A stretch of 64,000 nt of DNA from Geomicrobium sp. JCM 19039 (GTDB lineage: Bacteria; Bacillota; Bacilli; Bacillales; Marinococcaceae). The DNA lies in NCBI RefSeq assembly GCF_000698145.1, contig NZ_BAXB01000012.1, positions 1 to 64,000 of the forward strand, given 5' to 3'. Positions 22,170-31,987 of this stretch are shown here, one piece after another. Under the pieces are notes generated by a model. That model was not told the DNA's origin. It was given only the letters and a program-made list of their open reading frames with translations, and ran no database searches. Both the position numbers and the translations under genes were made by a program. Numbering within the stretch: the first letter of the stretch is position 1; each line of letters begins with the position of its first letter.

Positions 22170-23286
22170 TTACGATTGCAGTGCCTCTTCCATCGATGTG
22201 TAAGGGAAGTTCATCGCTTCTGCAACGGCTCGGTACGTCAGCTTTCCATCAATCGTGTTCAAACCTTTACTAAGCGTCACATCTTCTCGGAATGCTTTGA
22301 TAAGCCCTTTGCTTGCCAGTGCAGATACAAACGGCGTAGTCACATTCGTCAACGCAATGGTAGACGTACGAGGTACGGCGCCTGGCATGTTCGCAACTGC
22401 ATAGTGTAACACATCATGTTTCGTATACACCGGGTCATCATGTGTCGTAATCCGATCGGTTGTTTCAAAAATCCCGCCTTGATCAATCGCAATATCGACG
22501 AGTACTGATCCAGGTTGCATCTGTTTAATCGTCTCTTCTTTCACAAGCTTCGGTGCCTTTGCTCCTGGAATGAGCACAGCACCAATAACAACATCCGCTT
22601 CTTTTACGGATTGTTCGATCGTGACAGGATTAGAAACAAGAAGGTTCACAGATGAACCAAATAAGTCGTCCAATTCCCGCAAGCGCTGTGGCTTAAGTCA
22701 AGGATCGTGACACTCGCACCGAGACCAAGAGCAATCTTAGCAGCATTCGTACCGGCTACCCCACCTCCGATGATGGTTACCTTTCCACGCTGAACTCCTG
22801 GAACTCCTGCAAGAAGAATGCCTTTGCCGCCTTTTGTTTTCTCTAAATACTGCACACCCATTTGTGTCGACATCCTACCCGCTACTTCACTCATCGGTGT
22901 AAGCAAAGGCAAAGACCCATCTGGAAGTTGTACCGTTTCATAAGCAATCGATGTTACTTCATTCTCTAAAAGAGCTTTCGTAAGTTCTTCTTCAGCGGCA
23001 AGGTGAAGATATGTAAACAACAACTGCCCTTTTCTAAAGTACTGATACTCATCTTTGACTGGCTCTTTCACTTTAACGATTAGATCTTTCGACCACGCTT
23101 CTTCTGCCGAATCGACAATTATGGCACCAGCTTCGATGTATTGTTCATCCGTAAACCCTGAACCTACACCTGCAGACTTTTCCACGAATATTTCATGGTT
23201 TTGACGTGTAAGAAGAACAACACCGGTTGCGTCATCGCCACACGGTTTTCTTGATTTTTCACTTCTCTGGGTACGCCAATCTTCAT
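22170..23286 (-). pseudogene. ald: Alanine dehydrogenase, two frameshifts
   Basis: Alanine dehydrogenase, about 372 residues when repaired, interconverts alanine and pyruvate with NAD and is used for alanine catabolism and in sporulation. The start ATG at 23286 gives [19 protein letters not shown]. One missing base near 23229 (ACG-CAACC for ACG-CCAACC) shifts to the frame of [17 protein letters not shown] second near 22690 (AGC-CACAG for AGC-CCACAG) shifts into [14 protein letters not shown]. Both losses lie in C runs. NAD motif [13 protein letters not shown] and the catalytic [20 protein letters not shown] region are intact. Sequencing error is favoured. Confidence 0.9.
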
Positions 23287-23354
23287 TTCCCCACGCCCTT
23301 ATCATTATAGGTTGGCTTTCATTATCTCTCTCAAAGATAGACTATACGAGGGGA

Positions 23355-23744
23355 TTAATCAACCAGCACTTGGTCATTTTTCCATCGCCACGTGTACAGT
23401 TCACTATCTTTATTGCGCCAACGAACATCCATCGACTTTAACTTAGGAAATAACTCCTTAATTCGGCCTGCAAGCTGATCGGAAGTGACTCGTTCATCTA
23501 CGTGCAGCTGCTCGGACATATTATCCACGTGCACTTTCGCGTCTTCTGCTCTGAGCACATGATCTCCGTCCTGAAACTCATAATAATCGGGATTATCGTA
23601 CTTCCATTGGTACACATTATCCTTTGTTTCAATCGTAACTCTTAAAGAAAAGCTTTCCATTAACTCATCAGCGTGCGCTTCTTCGACAAAGGACCCAGCA
23701 AACAACAAACATAAAAGCATCAAAAACGATACGTATCTTCTCAC
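23355..23744 (-). CDS. Exported protein of unknown function
   Basis: A 129-residue protein with a basic N-terminus and hydrophobic core (SFLMLLCLLFAGSF) and probable signal peptidase cleavage near AHA. The mature part is charged and rich in Trp and Tyr (VYQWKYDNPDYYEF, LYTWRWKND). No family was recognised. The GTG at 23744 has GAGGTGATC 8 nt upstream. An in-frame GTG at 23756 overlaps that site. It lies between ald and the SDR gene on the same strand. Confidence 0.75.
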   Translation of the reverse strand: MRRYVSFLMLLCLLFAGSFVEEAHADELMESFSLRVTIETKDNVYQWKYDNPDYYEFQDGDHVLRAEDAKVHVDNMSEQLHVDERVTSDQLAGRIKELFPKLKSMDVRWRNKDSELYTWRWKNDQVLVD

Positions 23745-23822
23745 GACTGTGATCACCTCTACTGTATAAGATGACCATTGTTGGTGACTTTATACAATGA
23801 TTCCAGCTGTCGCTATATCGTT

Positions 23823-24587
23823 TTATTCGTGCCTTCGTTGATGAAGAACATCCACTCCACCAGTCACTTCAACGATGCTTCCAGTTACCATGTCCGCATC
23901 CTCATGAATCAAAAAAGCAATCGTTCTCGCAATATCTTCTCCTGTCCCTGAGCGACCTACTGGCGTTTCTTCATCAGGAATTTGACGGCTCGTTTCAATC
24001 GAGGCTTCTTTCATCTCACCAACAATTTTGCCTGGCACAACCATGTTTGCTGTAATCCCGTGCGGTGCTTCTTCGAGGGCGAGCGTTTTGATGAATGAAG
24101 CGAGTCCTGCTTTTGCTGCCCCGTAGGGTCCACGATACAGCCATCCAGGGGCATGTCCAACATCTTGAAAGCCGTATGCAATAATTCTTCCGTACTTTTG
24201 TTTGCGCATTACGGGCAGTGCATACTTCACCATTTGAAACATGCTTGTCAAGTTTCCCGTTATCATTTCATCCCATTCAGCGTTTGTATAGTCAAAGATC
24301 TTCTTTCTCTCAAATATATACGGTCCTGCATTGTTTACGAGCACATCTAAACGGCCAAAATGATCGATTGCTGTTCTGAACAAATGCTCAATGTCATCGC
24401 TCTTTGTCACGTCTGCCTGTACAGCTAACAGCTTGGCGCTATCCACATCGAGATCTGTTTTTAGAGCGTCTACGGATGCCCAGTCACTCCGGTAACTGAT
24501 TGTGACAACGTATCCGTTTTTAATGAGCATTTCTGTCACTTTACGTCCCAATCCCTTTGAACCTGCGGTTACAAGTGCATGCTTCAT
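23823..24587 (-). CDS. Short-chain dehydrogenase/reductase (YtkK/FabG-like)
   Basis: An SDR oxidoreductase of 254 residues. The cofactor motif is TAGSKGLG (a variant of TGxxxGxG), followed by NNAG and the catalytic YGAAK (Tyr-Lys). The C-terminus resembles 3-oxoacyl-ACP reductases (GSIVEVTGGVDV). The substrate cannot be told from sequence. The ATG at 24587 is chosen because GGAGGAAG lies 5 nt upstream. The position fits B. subtilis ytkK. Confidence 0.85.
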   Translation of the reverse strand: MKHALVTAGSKGLGRKVTEMLIKNGYVVTISYRSDWASVDALKTDLDVDSAKLLAVQADVTKSDDIEHLFRTAIDHFGRLDVLVNNAGPYIFERKKIFDYTNAEWDEMITGNLTSMFQMVKYALPVMRKQKYGRIIAYGFQDVGHAPGWLYRGPYGAAKAGLASFIKTLALEEAPHGITANMVVPGKIVGEMKEASIETSRQIPDEETPVGRSGTGEDIARTIAFLIHEDADMVTGSIVEVTGGVDVLHQRRHE

Positions 24588-24729
24588 GCCGTCTTCCTCC
24601 AAACTACACATCGTTACTCACGATCTTACTATGTTTCGTAGTAGATAAAAAGCATGAGACCTTTAAATGCCTTCTTTCATTCATTTTCGTCAATTTTTTC
24701 TCGATCTACTTAAAAACCCTATTGAATAG

Positions 24730-24754
24730 GTTTAAAATTGGTGCATAAAGGTAA
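24730..24754 (+). promoter_or_regulatory. Candidate sigma-B-type promoter
   Basis: GTTTAA at 24730-24735 and AGGTAA at 24749-24754 are separated by 13 nt and resemble the general-stress consensus GTTTAA-N12/14-GGGTAT (6/6 and 4/6). The site is about 78 bp upstream of the universal stress protein start, where such a promoter would make sense. Confidence 0.35.
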
Positions 24755-24831
24755 CACCTAACATAGAAGAACTGTTATTATTATCTTGCATTGATTTTAC
24801 GTTTACTTAAGTTATGTGAGGAGGAGTCATT

Positions 24832-25269
24832 GTGCGTCGCTATAACAGAATACTTGTAGGGGTGGACGGTTCTACGGAGTCGAACTATACGTTTGACCAA
24901 GCATGCGAATTTGCTGCAGACCAAGGAGCAAAGCTGTTCATCGTTACCGTCATTGATACAAAATCCTTTGCTACCATCGAACGGTTTGATCGTCAAATTG
25001 TGAAACGTGCAGAAGAACAAGCGAAAGAAACGTTAGAGAATTACAAAAAGCAAGCAAAAGAAAATGGTGTCGAAGAAATTGAAACGGTTCTCGACTTCGG
25101 GTCTCCAAAAGTCAGAATTACACGCTATATCGCGCCAAAGTATGACATTGATTTAATCATGGCAGGAGCTACAGGTGCCAACAAAGTTGAACGGATTGTA
25201 ATCGGTAGTGTGTCAGAAGCCATCGTTCGACAAGCAACGTGCGATGTGTTGATTGTACGCCGTAAATAA
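24832..25269 (+). CDS. Universal stress protein (UspA family)
   Basis: A 145-residue UspA-fold protein. It begins RRYNRILVGVDGS and has the ATP-binding loop GATGANKVERIVIGSVSEAIV, the G-2x-G-9x-G(S) motif of nucleotide-binding members. It starts at GTG with AGGAGGAG upstream. Such proteins aid survival under stress, and the specific role is unknown. It is monocistronic with its own terminator. Confidence 0.88.
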   Translation: MRRYNRILVGVDGSTESNYTFDQACEFAADQGAKLFIVTVIDTKSFATIERFDRQIVKRAEEQAKETLENYKKQAKENGVEEIETVLDFGSPKVRITRYIAPKYDIDLIMAGATGANKVERIVIGSVSEAIVRQATCDVLIVRRK

Positions 25270-25302
25270 AACGAGTGTGGGCATATGACCCACACTCGTT
25301 TT
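25268..25302. terminator. Bidirectional terminator between usp and argH
   Basis: The perfect hairpin AAAACGAGTGTGGG CATATGA CCCACACTCGTTTT with A/T flanks serves the convergent usp and argH genes. Confidence 0.9.
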
Positions 25303-26679
25303 ATTTTAAGCCTAACTCTTTTTTATGAGCGGCAATCGCCTCGCGTACAACAGTAAATCCTGTTCCGCCCTCACTCGTTCTTCTTGCAACCGCCTCGTAA
25401 GGATCAAGAGCCGTATAAATACCTTGCTCAAACAACTCACTCATGCTTTGGAACGTCTCTAATGGCAACTGATTGAGAACAATTCCTTGCTGAATGCATT
25501 GCAATACGAGTTTGCCAACAATTTCATGAGCTTCTCGAAACGGCATGCCTTTGTTTGCAAGATAATCTGCAAGCTCGGTTGCATTCGAGAAATCTGAATT
25601 GGTCGCTCGTTCTGTTTCGTCTGTGTTTACAATCATTGAGTCAATCATGCCTGTAAAAATCTTTAACGACCCTTTCACCGTCTTCACAGTGTCAAAGATC
25701 CCCTCTTTATCTTCTTGCATATCTTTGTTATATGCGAGTGGCAGACCTTTTAACGTTGTAAGCATAGACAGTAAGCTTCCGTACACTCGTCCTGTTTTCC
25801 CACGAACGAGTTCTGCCATATCTGGGTTTTTCTTCTGTGGCATAATGCTACTTCCCGTCGCAAACGTATCGTCCAATTCAACAAAATTGAACTCTTGGCT
25901 CGACCAAAGAATAATCTCTTCTGAAAATCTTGATAAGTGCATCATAATCGTTGAAGCAATGCTAAGAAACTCGATTAAATAGTCCCGATCACTCACCGCA
26001 TCCATACTATTCGTATACACGTCGTCAAAACCTAATGCTTTTGCCGTTTGTTGACGATTAATATGAAATGTTGTTCCTGCAAGGGCGCCGGCGCCAAGTG
26101 GCGAAATGTTTACACGCTTTAAACTGTCGACCAACTTCCCTTCATCCCGACTAAACATCGATACATACGCTAATAAATGATGCGCAAATGAGACGGGTTG
26201 GGCACGTTGCAGATGCGTGTAACCTGGGATTAAAGTCTCAACGTGTTTCTCCGCTTGCGCGACCAACACTTGTTGCAACTCCTGAACCATTTCGATCAAT
26301 TCATGCGTTTCATTTCTAACATACAAATGCATGTCTGTCGCCACTTGGTCGTTTCGACTTCTTGCGGTATGTAGCTTACCGGCAACGTCTCCGATCTCGT
26401 CTCTTAATAATTTCTCGATATTCATGTGAATGTCTTCATATTTCACATCAAAGACAAGCTCGCCTTTTTCCGCTTTCTCTTTTAAAACTGTGAGCCCTTT
26501 TTGTATCTGCTCTTCGTCTTCTTTAGAAATGATTTGGCAAGAGGAAAGCATGGCCGCATGTGCCATGCTCCCTTCCAAATCTTGAAAAACCAACTGTTGA
26601 TCAAAGCCGATGGAAGCTCCAAATTCATCTACCCAGCTTCTGCTTCTTTTGTAAATCGTCCACCCCAAAGCTTCGTCAT
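25301..26679 (-). CDS. argH: Argininosuccinate lyase, frameshift in codon ~15
   Basis: Argininosuccinate lyase cleaves argininosuccinate to arginine and fumarate, the last step of arginine synthesis. From residue 15 the sequence is intact: [29 protein letters not shown] region and signature [12 protein letters not shown]. The true start is the ATG at 26679, overlapping the argG stop (ATGA) and encoding [14 protein letters not shown]. That frame stops at once, and one missing base near 26635 joins it to [12 protein letters not shown]. The uninterrupted frame alone runs 25301-26668. Probable sequencing error. Confidence 0.92.
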
Positions 26680-27881
26680 ACGTTCACACCGTTCTTTACC
26701 ACTTGACTGTGAACTTTCGTCGGTAAGCCCCAAAGCTTTGTGAAACCAACGGCTGCGTTATGATCAAACTCATCTTCGGACGTATACGTTGCCAATTTCT
26801 CATCGTAAAGTGAGAACGGAGATTGGCGTCCTTCAACGATTGCATGGCCTTTAAATAGTTTCACGCGTACTTTCCCAGTAACATTCTTTTGCGTTTCGTC
26901 TAAAAACGCAAGCAATGCCGGACGCAATGATGAAAACCAAAGACCTTGATAGATAAGCTCTGTCAATTGCTTAGACACGACCGGTTTGAAGTGAGCGACT
27001 TCACGTGGCAATGTGAGATCTTCTAGCTCTTTATGAGCCGTTAGCAACGTTGTCGCTCCCGGTGTTTCATAGACTTCTCTTGATTTAATGCCAACGAGGC
27101 GGTTTTCCACGTGGTCAATCCGACCGACACCATGTTTTCCCGCTATTTTATTCAACTGCATAATTAATTCATCTAGCTCATACGCTTGATTGTCAATCGC
27201 TACAGGTTTTCCAGCTTGGAATTCTATTTCAATAATATCTGGTTGATCGGGTGTATCTTCTAATGGCTTCGTTAAGTCATAAGCCCCTTCAGGCGGTGTC
27301 GCCCAAGGGTCTTCAAGAATGCCACATTCATTGCTTCTTCCCCAAAGGTTCTGGTCAATAGAATATGGATTTTCAAGGTCAACAGGAACGGGAATGTTAT
27401 GCTGTTTTGCATATTCAATCTCTTCGTCACGTGACCAACCCCATTCACGCACTGGGGCAATGACATCAAAGTCAGGATTAAGCGCTTGAATGGAAACTTC
27501 AAAGCGGACTTGGTCATTTCCTTTCCCAGTACACCCGTGCGCAATCGTTCCAGCGCCTGTCTGCTCAGCAATTTCCACAAGTTTCTTAGCAATTAATGGT
27601 CTTGATAATGCAGAAACGAGCGGATATTTATCTTCGTACATTGCGCGCGCCTGTAAAGCAGGAAGTACAAACTCTTCTGCGAATTCTTTCTTTGCATCAA
27701 TCGTATATGACTGGGTTGCCCCAACATCAATCGCTTTTTGTTTAACCGTCTCTAGGTCTTTGCCTTCCCCAACATCTAGACCAACAGCAATAACTTCATA
27801 TCCTTGATCCATCAACCAACGAACGGCAACGGATGTATCCAAACCACCTGAGTATGCTAATACAACTTTTTGTTTATTCAT
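26676..27881 (-). CDS. argG: Argininosuccinate synthase
   Basis: A 401-residue ligase joins citrulline and aspartate using ATP. It shows the PP-loop [31 protein letters not shown], and the signature region NLWGRSNE. It overlaps argH by 4 bp. The strongest Shine-Dalgarno, AAGGAGG at 27921-27927, is 39 nt upstream of the ATG and separated by a perfect hairpin, so initiation may be unusual. A candidate ARG box lies farther upstream. Confidence 0.96.
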   Translation of the reverse strand: MNKQKVVLAYSGGLDTSVAVRWLMDQGYEVIAVGLDVGEGKDLETVKQKAIDVGATQSYTIDAKKEFAEEFVLPALQARAMYEDKYPLVSALSRPLIAKKLVEIAEQTGAGTIAHGCTGKGNDQVRFEVSIQALNPDFDVIAPVREWGWSRDEEIEYAKQHNIPVPVDLENPYSIDQNLWGRSNECGILEDPWATPPEGAYDLTKPLEDTPDQPDIIEIEFQAGKPVAIDNQAYELDELIMQLNKIAGKHGVGRIDHVENRLVGIKSREVYETPGATTLLTAHKELEDLTLPREVAHFKPVVSKQLTELIYQGLWFSSLRPALLAFLDETQKNVTGKVRVKLFKGHAIVEGRQSPFSLYDEKLATYTSEDEFDHNAAVGFTKLWGLPTKVHSQVVKNGVNV

Positions 27882-27884
27882 TGT

Positions 27885-27908
27885 TTACAAGAGAAGTAAG
27901 CGTATCAC
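27885..27908 (-). promoter_or_regulatory. Possible argG leader mini-ORF within a stem-loop
   Basis: GTG ATA CGC TTA CTT CTC TTG TAA ends 3 nt before the argG ATG, with AAGGAGG 12 nt upstream of its GTG. The same bases form a perfect 10-bp stem (arms at 27888-27897 and 27907-27916). Either translational coupling or a structured spacer that brings the ribosome site near the ATG is possible. Neither is proven. Confidence 0.35.
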
Positions 27909-27940
27909 TTCTCTTGTTCACCTCCTTATACGAGAATTCG

Positions 27941-27958
27941 CTTTTATTTTTATTCATA
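27941..27958 (-). promoter_or_regulatory. Candidate ARG box (AhrC/ArgR operator)
   Basis: On the minus strand the 18-mer TATGAATAAAAATAAAAG agrees with the Bacillus ARG-box consensus CATGAATAAAAATKCAAK at 15 positions. It lies about 60 bp upstream of argG, as expected for arginine repression. Confidence 0.55.
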
Positions 27959-28067
27959 TCGGGTTAGTAAACATGCAAAACTGTTTGTTTTTTATTCTAC
28001 TCATACTGTATCATCACGTGCGAAATAACTCAATACTTATACATACATTTTTATAAAAATGTACAAA

Positions 28068-28108
28068 ACAAAAAGCGAAACCCTAATTAATTAAGGTTTC
28101 GCTTTTTG
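28068..28108 (-). terminator. Terminator of the EcsC-family gene
   Basis: The near-perfect hairpin CAAAAAGCGAAACC ... GGTTTCGCTTTTTG has A and T runs on its arms. It is 28 bp past the stop at 28137. Confidence 0.85.
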
Positions 28109-28136
28109 TAATTACATATTAATTTGCATAATCAAA

Positions 28137-28970
28137 TCAATCAACCATGTCTTCTAAATACCGTTTTTCATAATAATGGGCACTGATATCCGACACTTGC
28201 CGACTGAACTGATAATTACTCATCGCTCCTAAGAAAATGCCCGCAACCGGTATTCCTTGCACCATTTTCTTACGTAGCATCGTAATGAGTGCCAACTTTC
28301 CAATTTGCCGGAGAGGCTGTTGTAACCATTCGGCCGTAATGACTTCTTCTTTACCGTCATAAAACACAGGGAAACTGGTGGCGAGTCGTTCTTTCTCATG
28401 TTGAAGCTCGATCCAGGCTGCGCGTTGTAACTTCCGGGGCAATGTTGCGGTATGGAATGCTTTCAGCGCAATCATCATTTCCGCAGGATGCCGCAAATCA
28501 TAACCAAATGACATCGCAGACAATTGCACAGTTCGCAAATTAATCGCCAACATTAATGGAAGATCTGCCGCTAGTAGCATCGGCCCTCCTAAGCCCGTGA
28601 GTCCACCTTGACCAAAAGAGATAAGTCGTTGCTTCGCTGTACTTTGTTCGAGTAAAAAGCGATTTTGTTCATAGCGCAAATGTTTTAAGTCAGCGATTTC
28701 TTGAACACGGTCGTCAAACACACGTGCCGTTGTGAGCATACGCTGTTCCGTGTCATGCTGCGTGTTGGAATTAAGAATGAGTGTCTGTGTATAAAAAACA
28801 AACCGATCTAATAAATCAATAAGCCGCTTTTCATACCGCTCTGGTAATCTTTTTTTTGTATCTAGCACCCATGGCTCTGAAGTGGTAGCGGCACTCGATG
28901 ATTGTTGAAAATATAAACGTTCCCAATCTGATATAGCGAGCAGTCTTTCTGATCGTTGATCTTGATCCAT
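28137..28970 (-). CDS. EcsC family protein
   Basis: This 277-residue protein of the EcsC family has a central Gly-rich hydrophobic region (FGQGGLTGLGGPMLLAADLPLMLAINLRTVQ) typical of the family. The molecular function is unknown. The start at 28970 has GGGAGGAC at suitable spacing. The longer frame to 29018 overlaps ytxK. It follows ytxK by 20 bp, in the place where B. subtilis has ackA and moaB. Confidence 0.8.
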   Translation of the reverse strand: MDQDQRSERLLAISDWERLYFQQSSSAATTSEPWVLDTKKRLPERYEKRLIDLLDRFVFYTQTLILNSNTQHDTEQRMLTTARVFDDRVQEIADLKHLRYEQNRFLLEQSTAKQRLISFGQGGLTGLGGPMLLAADLPLMLAINLRTVQLSAMSFGYDLRHPAEMMIALKAFHTATLPRKLQRAAWIELQHEKERLATSFPVFYDGKEEVITAEWLQQPLRQIGKLALITMLRKKMVQGIPVAGIFLGAMSNYQFSRQVSDISAHYYEKRYLEDMVD

Positions 28971-28990
28971 ATCATTTGTCCTCCCGGATA

Positions 28991-29982
28991 TTAGCGGCTG
29001 AAATGCTTCAAAAACCAATCATTAATACGCGTCATCATGTCAGAAAGTGCATCAGCACGTTGAAATGAAGGGAGCTCAGCAAGTAGTGCTTGGGACGGCG
29101 CCGTTACTCCCGGTCCCTTCTTTTGAATCATCCATATACTCTTTTGGTGCTTTTCTGCTTTAAACATCGAAACCGGTAACTGCAACATGCCAAGCGTAAT
29201 CGCTTCTCGTTTCATGAAGGCGCGAAAATTCTCAGAGTGGTCTCTCGAAAACATGTCATTCGGAATGAGATACAGCCCAATACCACCAAGCTTTAGAGAC
29301 TTCAAACTGTTCTCTATAAGCGCATACTCTGCGGGCATCCGTGCATCGTCAGGTTTCGATTCAAATGATTCGACGACATCGTCGTTTGTATAAATGCCGA
29401 TAGGCAAGTCAGAAAGGATCAGATCTACGTCTGGGATGCCTTGTTCACGTACACTGTCCATCTGTAACAGTTCTAAGTCATATTGTTGAAGATTCGACAT
29501 CACATACGCAAGGTTGATGAGCGACTCATCGACTTCAGCCCAATGCCTTTTTCAATATTGTCCGTATGGTTCATAACCGCAGTTAGCAAGTTCCCTGTAC
29601 CGACTGCAGGATCATAAACCGTCACTTTTTGATCAGCTCCTATGAGGCGCTGAATAAGGTATGATGAAAACACTGCGATCCCATCAGGAGTCATTGCATG
29701 GTGTGGTTGCACCGACTGTTTCATGCCTTTAATAATCGCTAGTTGAAACGCTTTTCTCACCGTTTCTTTCTCTATGCTCGTATCATGTACTTGCTTGAAT
29801 AAGGCATCCATATTATCCATCGCCCCATCAGAAAGCGGTTCTTGGAGAATTTCTCCTCGAAACAAATTCTCTCCTGTTTGGGCCAACGCTTCAAGGTACT
29901 GACCGTGGCCTTCTTCGGTTAAGATTTCTGTCATTGTATCTAGTGTATGAAATAATTGATCTACATCTAATTGTCGTTTCAT
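28991..29982 (-). pseudogene. ytxK: YtxK, N6-adenine methylase-like protein, frameshifted
   Basis: A class I SAM-dependent methyltransferase of about 331 residues related to N6-adenine DNA methylases. The SAM motif is VYDPAVGTGNLL and the catalytic-type motif is ILSDLPIGIY (DLPIG in place of DPPY). The frame breaks after EKGIG. One missing G in a GGGG run near 29541 restores EVDESLINLAYVMSNLQQ. GAGGTGGCG precedes the ATG. The variant catalytic motif leaves the methylation target uncertain. Confidence 0.85.
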
Positions 29983-30203
29983 TACGCCACCTCAAATCTG
30001 TCTCACTCGATTCTAGCATGACCCGGCACTCTTTCTCCAGTTCAGTTCCACAAACCGAACATTTTTCCGAAACCATTCATACGATATCTCATCTTGCAAC
30101 TCGGTGGAAACTGTGACAAGATAATATCTTGTACAACACTCGATGTCGCTTTGACTCGAACGTCGTTTACTCATGAAATATACTCACGTAAGAGGTGTTC
30201 ACA

Positions 30204-30830
30204 ATGCTTAGGTCGAATAAAGTTCGTCATCTAATTTTAGGTACTATGAAATCTTCAAAATCTGCACATCTCATTATGAATGGTCACCAACTAGACGAAC
30301 AAGGCAAACGCGTCCTGACTCTAAAGCCTGAAACAGACTTACGGGACGGAGCCTTTGTGTCTTCCCGCGCGCTACATACAAAACGACCTGCTACCGTCAT
30401 TCCAAAATATGACGACGGAACACTTCTTTTATCCACAATTGAGTCGTTTCAACCCGATGTTGTTCTTGTTGACGAACTTCAGTTTTTTACAGATGAACAA
30501 GTAGAAGCGTTATCTGCTGCCTCCATTGCGTATGATTCAACAATTCAAGCATACGGACTGATGATATCATACACAGGAATGATGTTTGAACCTGTCAAAC
30601 GAGCAATGGAATGCGGATTTACCATTCACCATCTGTCGATGCCTTGTGTGCATTGCTCACAAGACGCGACGCATCATTTGCTCTATTTAGATGGGCAGCT
30701 TCAAACGAGCGGCTCTCCAATAAATGTTGAAGACTTTGGCAATGCTTCCCAAGTATACGAATCTGTTTGCTACGAGTGTTACTCCCTTACGACGAACCCT
30801 GCCCACGAACGCGTTCAACATTCCAAATAA
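30204..30830 (+). CDS. Divergent thymidine kinase-like protein
   Basis: This 208-residue protein has the layout of type II thymidine kinases, which phosphorylate thymidine. The phosphate-binding loop is HLILGTMKSSKSAHLI, with Ser replacing the last Gly of GxxxxGK(S/T). The Walker B-like motif is VVLVDELQFF. A lasso region follows, then four Cys (CVHC and CYEC) that fit the family's zinc site. The ATG at 30204 has AAGAGGTG upstream. Codon use looks like its neighbours. Activity is uncertain given the loop change, and a canonical tdk is expected elsewhere. Confidence 0.75.
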   Translation: MLRSNKVRHLILGTMKSSKSAHLIMNGHQLDEQGKRVLTLKPETDLRDGAFVSSRALHTKRPATVIPKYDDGTLLLSTIESFQPDVVLVDELQFFTDEQVEALSAASIAYDSTIQAYGLMISYTGMMFEPVKRAMECGFTIHHLSMPCVHCSQDATHHLLYLDGQLQTSGSPINVEDFGNASQVYESVCYECYSLTTNPAHERVQHSK

Positions 30831-30862
30831 AATCCCCACCCCCGAAATTGGGTGGGGATTTT
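30829..30862 (+). terminator. Terminator of the tdk-like gene
   Basis: The hairpin AAATCCCCACCC CCGAAATT GGGTGGGGATTT, followed by TATTTG, lies directly at the stop codon. Confidence 0.9.
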
Positions 30863-31360
30863 ATTTGTGGACGATCGATATAGAATGAACGTAAATTTTT
30901 TCTCATTTGCGCTGTTGGTTGTTGCTTTCCTTTACAAGCAGAAGCTTTTTCTTTAGAGCATAAGGGCGACACGATTTACGTTTTTACCTACTGGCTAAGG
31001 TGTGCGAAAAGAAGTCCAAATGCCCCATATATTCATTACTGTGACACTTGAGAAAGAAAAATCCTGATTTTAAGCGTGAATCCGCACATAAACGGAGTCA
31101 ACGGTCACAAAGCGCGATATATGTGACCGTTGAGGGCCGAAAGTGCCCGGTTTGAGGGCTGAATTGTCACATAAGTGCCAGGTGGTAAACATCAATCACG
31201 TCTTTTTACCCTTCGGCAAAGAGCGATGTCGATCCTATCATTGAAATTCTGAAGTTCAACTTGTATAAAATTCTCATAAAATTATCGTCTTTCCTGCTAC
31301 GCCGATGATGTTAACATTTCTGTTTAGCCCCACAACCAAAAACTTTATGACTTCACAATA
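30863..31360. other. 500-bp gene-free interval with inverted repeat
   Basis: No supported gene was seen. At 31098-31133 lies a perfect 12-bp inverted repeat, TCAACGGTCACA and TGTGACCGTTGA, with a 12-nt loop. It is followed by two copies of TTGAGGGC and scattered TGTGAC/GTCACA words. The role is unknown. Confidence 0.6.
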
Positions 31361-31401
31361 AAAATCCGAGCAAGAAGTCAAAACTTCCTGCTCGGATTTT
31401 C
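31361..31401 (-). terminator. Terminator of tpx
   Basis: The long hairpin AAAATCCGAGCAAGAAGT / ACTTCCTGCTCGGATTTT lies just beyond the tpx stop. Confidence 0.85.
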
Positions 31402-31404
31402 TAT

Positions 31405-31910
31405 TTAGGCATCGACCGTTTGCTTCACCGCATGTAACGCCTTTTCATAATCAGGATGTTCAGTGCCTTCTTTTACATATTCCTTGTACGTAATAACACC
31501 GTTACAATCAAGGACGAATACAGAGCGAGCTAATAATCGTAATTCCTTCATGCCAACACCGAAGCTTTCTGCAAACGAAAAGTCTCGGTGGTCTGACAGC
31601 ATCGTTAGATTCTCTACACCCGCTGCTGCACACCAACGCTTTTGTGCAAATGGCAGATCGGCGCTAATCGTAAGTACGTGCACCCCTTGTAATTGGGCAA
31701 CTTCTTCATTGAAACGCTTCGTTTGCTGTTCACAAACACCGGTGTCAATAGATGGAATCACACTCATGCTACAACTTGCCCTCGATAGTCTTCTAATGAC
31801 TTCTCTTCAAGACTTGCATTTAAGACTGTAAAGTTTGGCGCTTGTTCGCCAACGCTTACTTCTTCACCGATTAATGTCATCGGGTTGCCTTTAAAGGTAA
31901 CTTTTGCCAT
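31405..31910 (-). pseudogene. tpx: Thiol peroxidase Tpx, frameshifted
   Basis: An atypical 2-Cys peroxiredoxin of about 168 residues that reduces hydroperoxides with thioredoxin. The start ATG at 31910 has AAAGGAGG upstream and encodes MAKVTFKGNPMTLIGEEV, continuing to DYRGQVV. One missing base near 31768 then shifts the frame into [15 protein letters not shown], which holds the peroxidatic Cys. The resolving Cys is in QKRWCAAAG. Everything else is intact, so a sequencing error is the likely cause. Confidence 0.92.
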
Positions 31911-31987
31911 GATTATTGCTGCCTCCTTTAATCTACTAACTACTATTAGTGTAATGGGTTAGAAGGCAACAATCAACGAATCGTACT

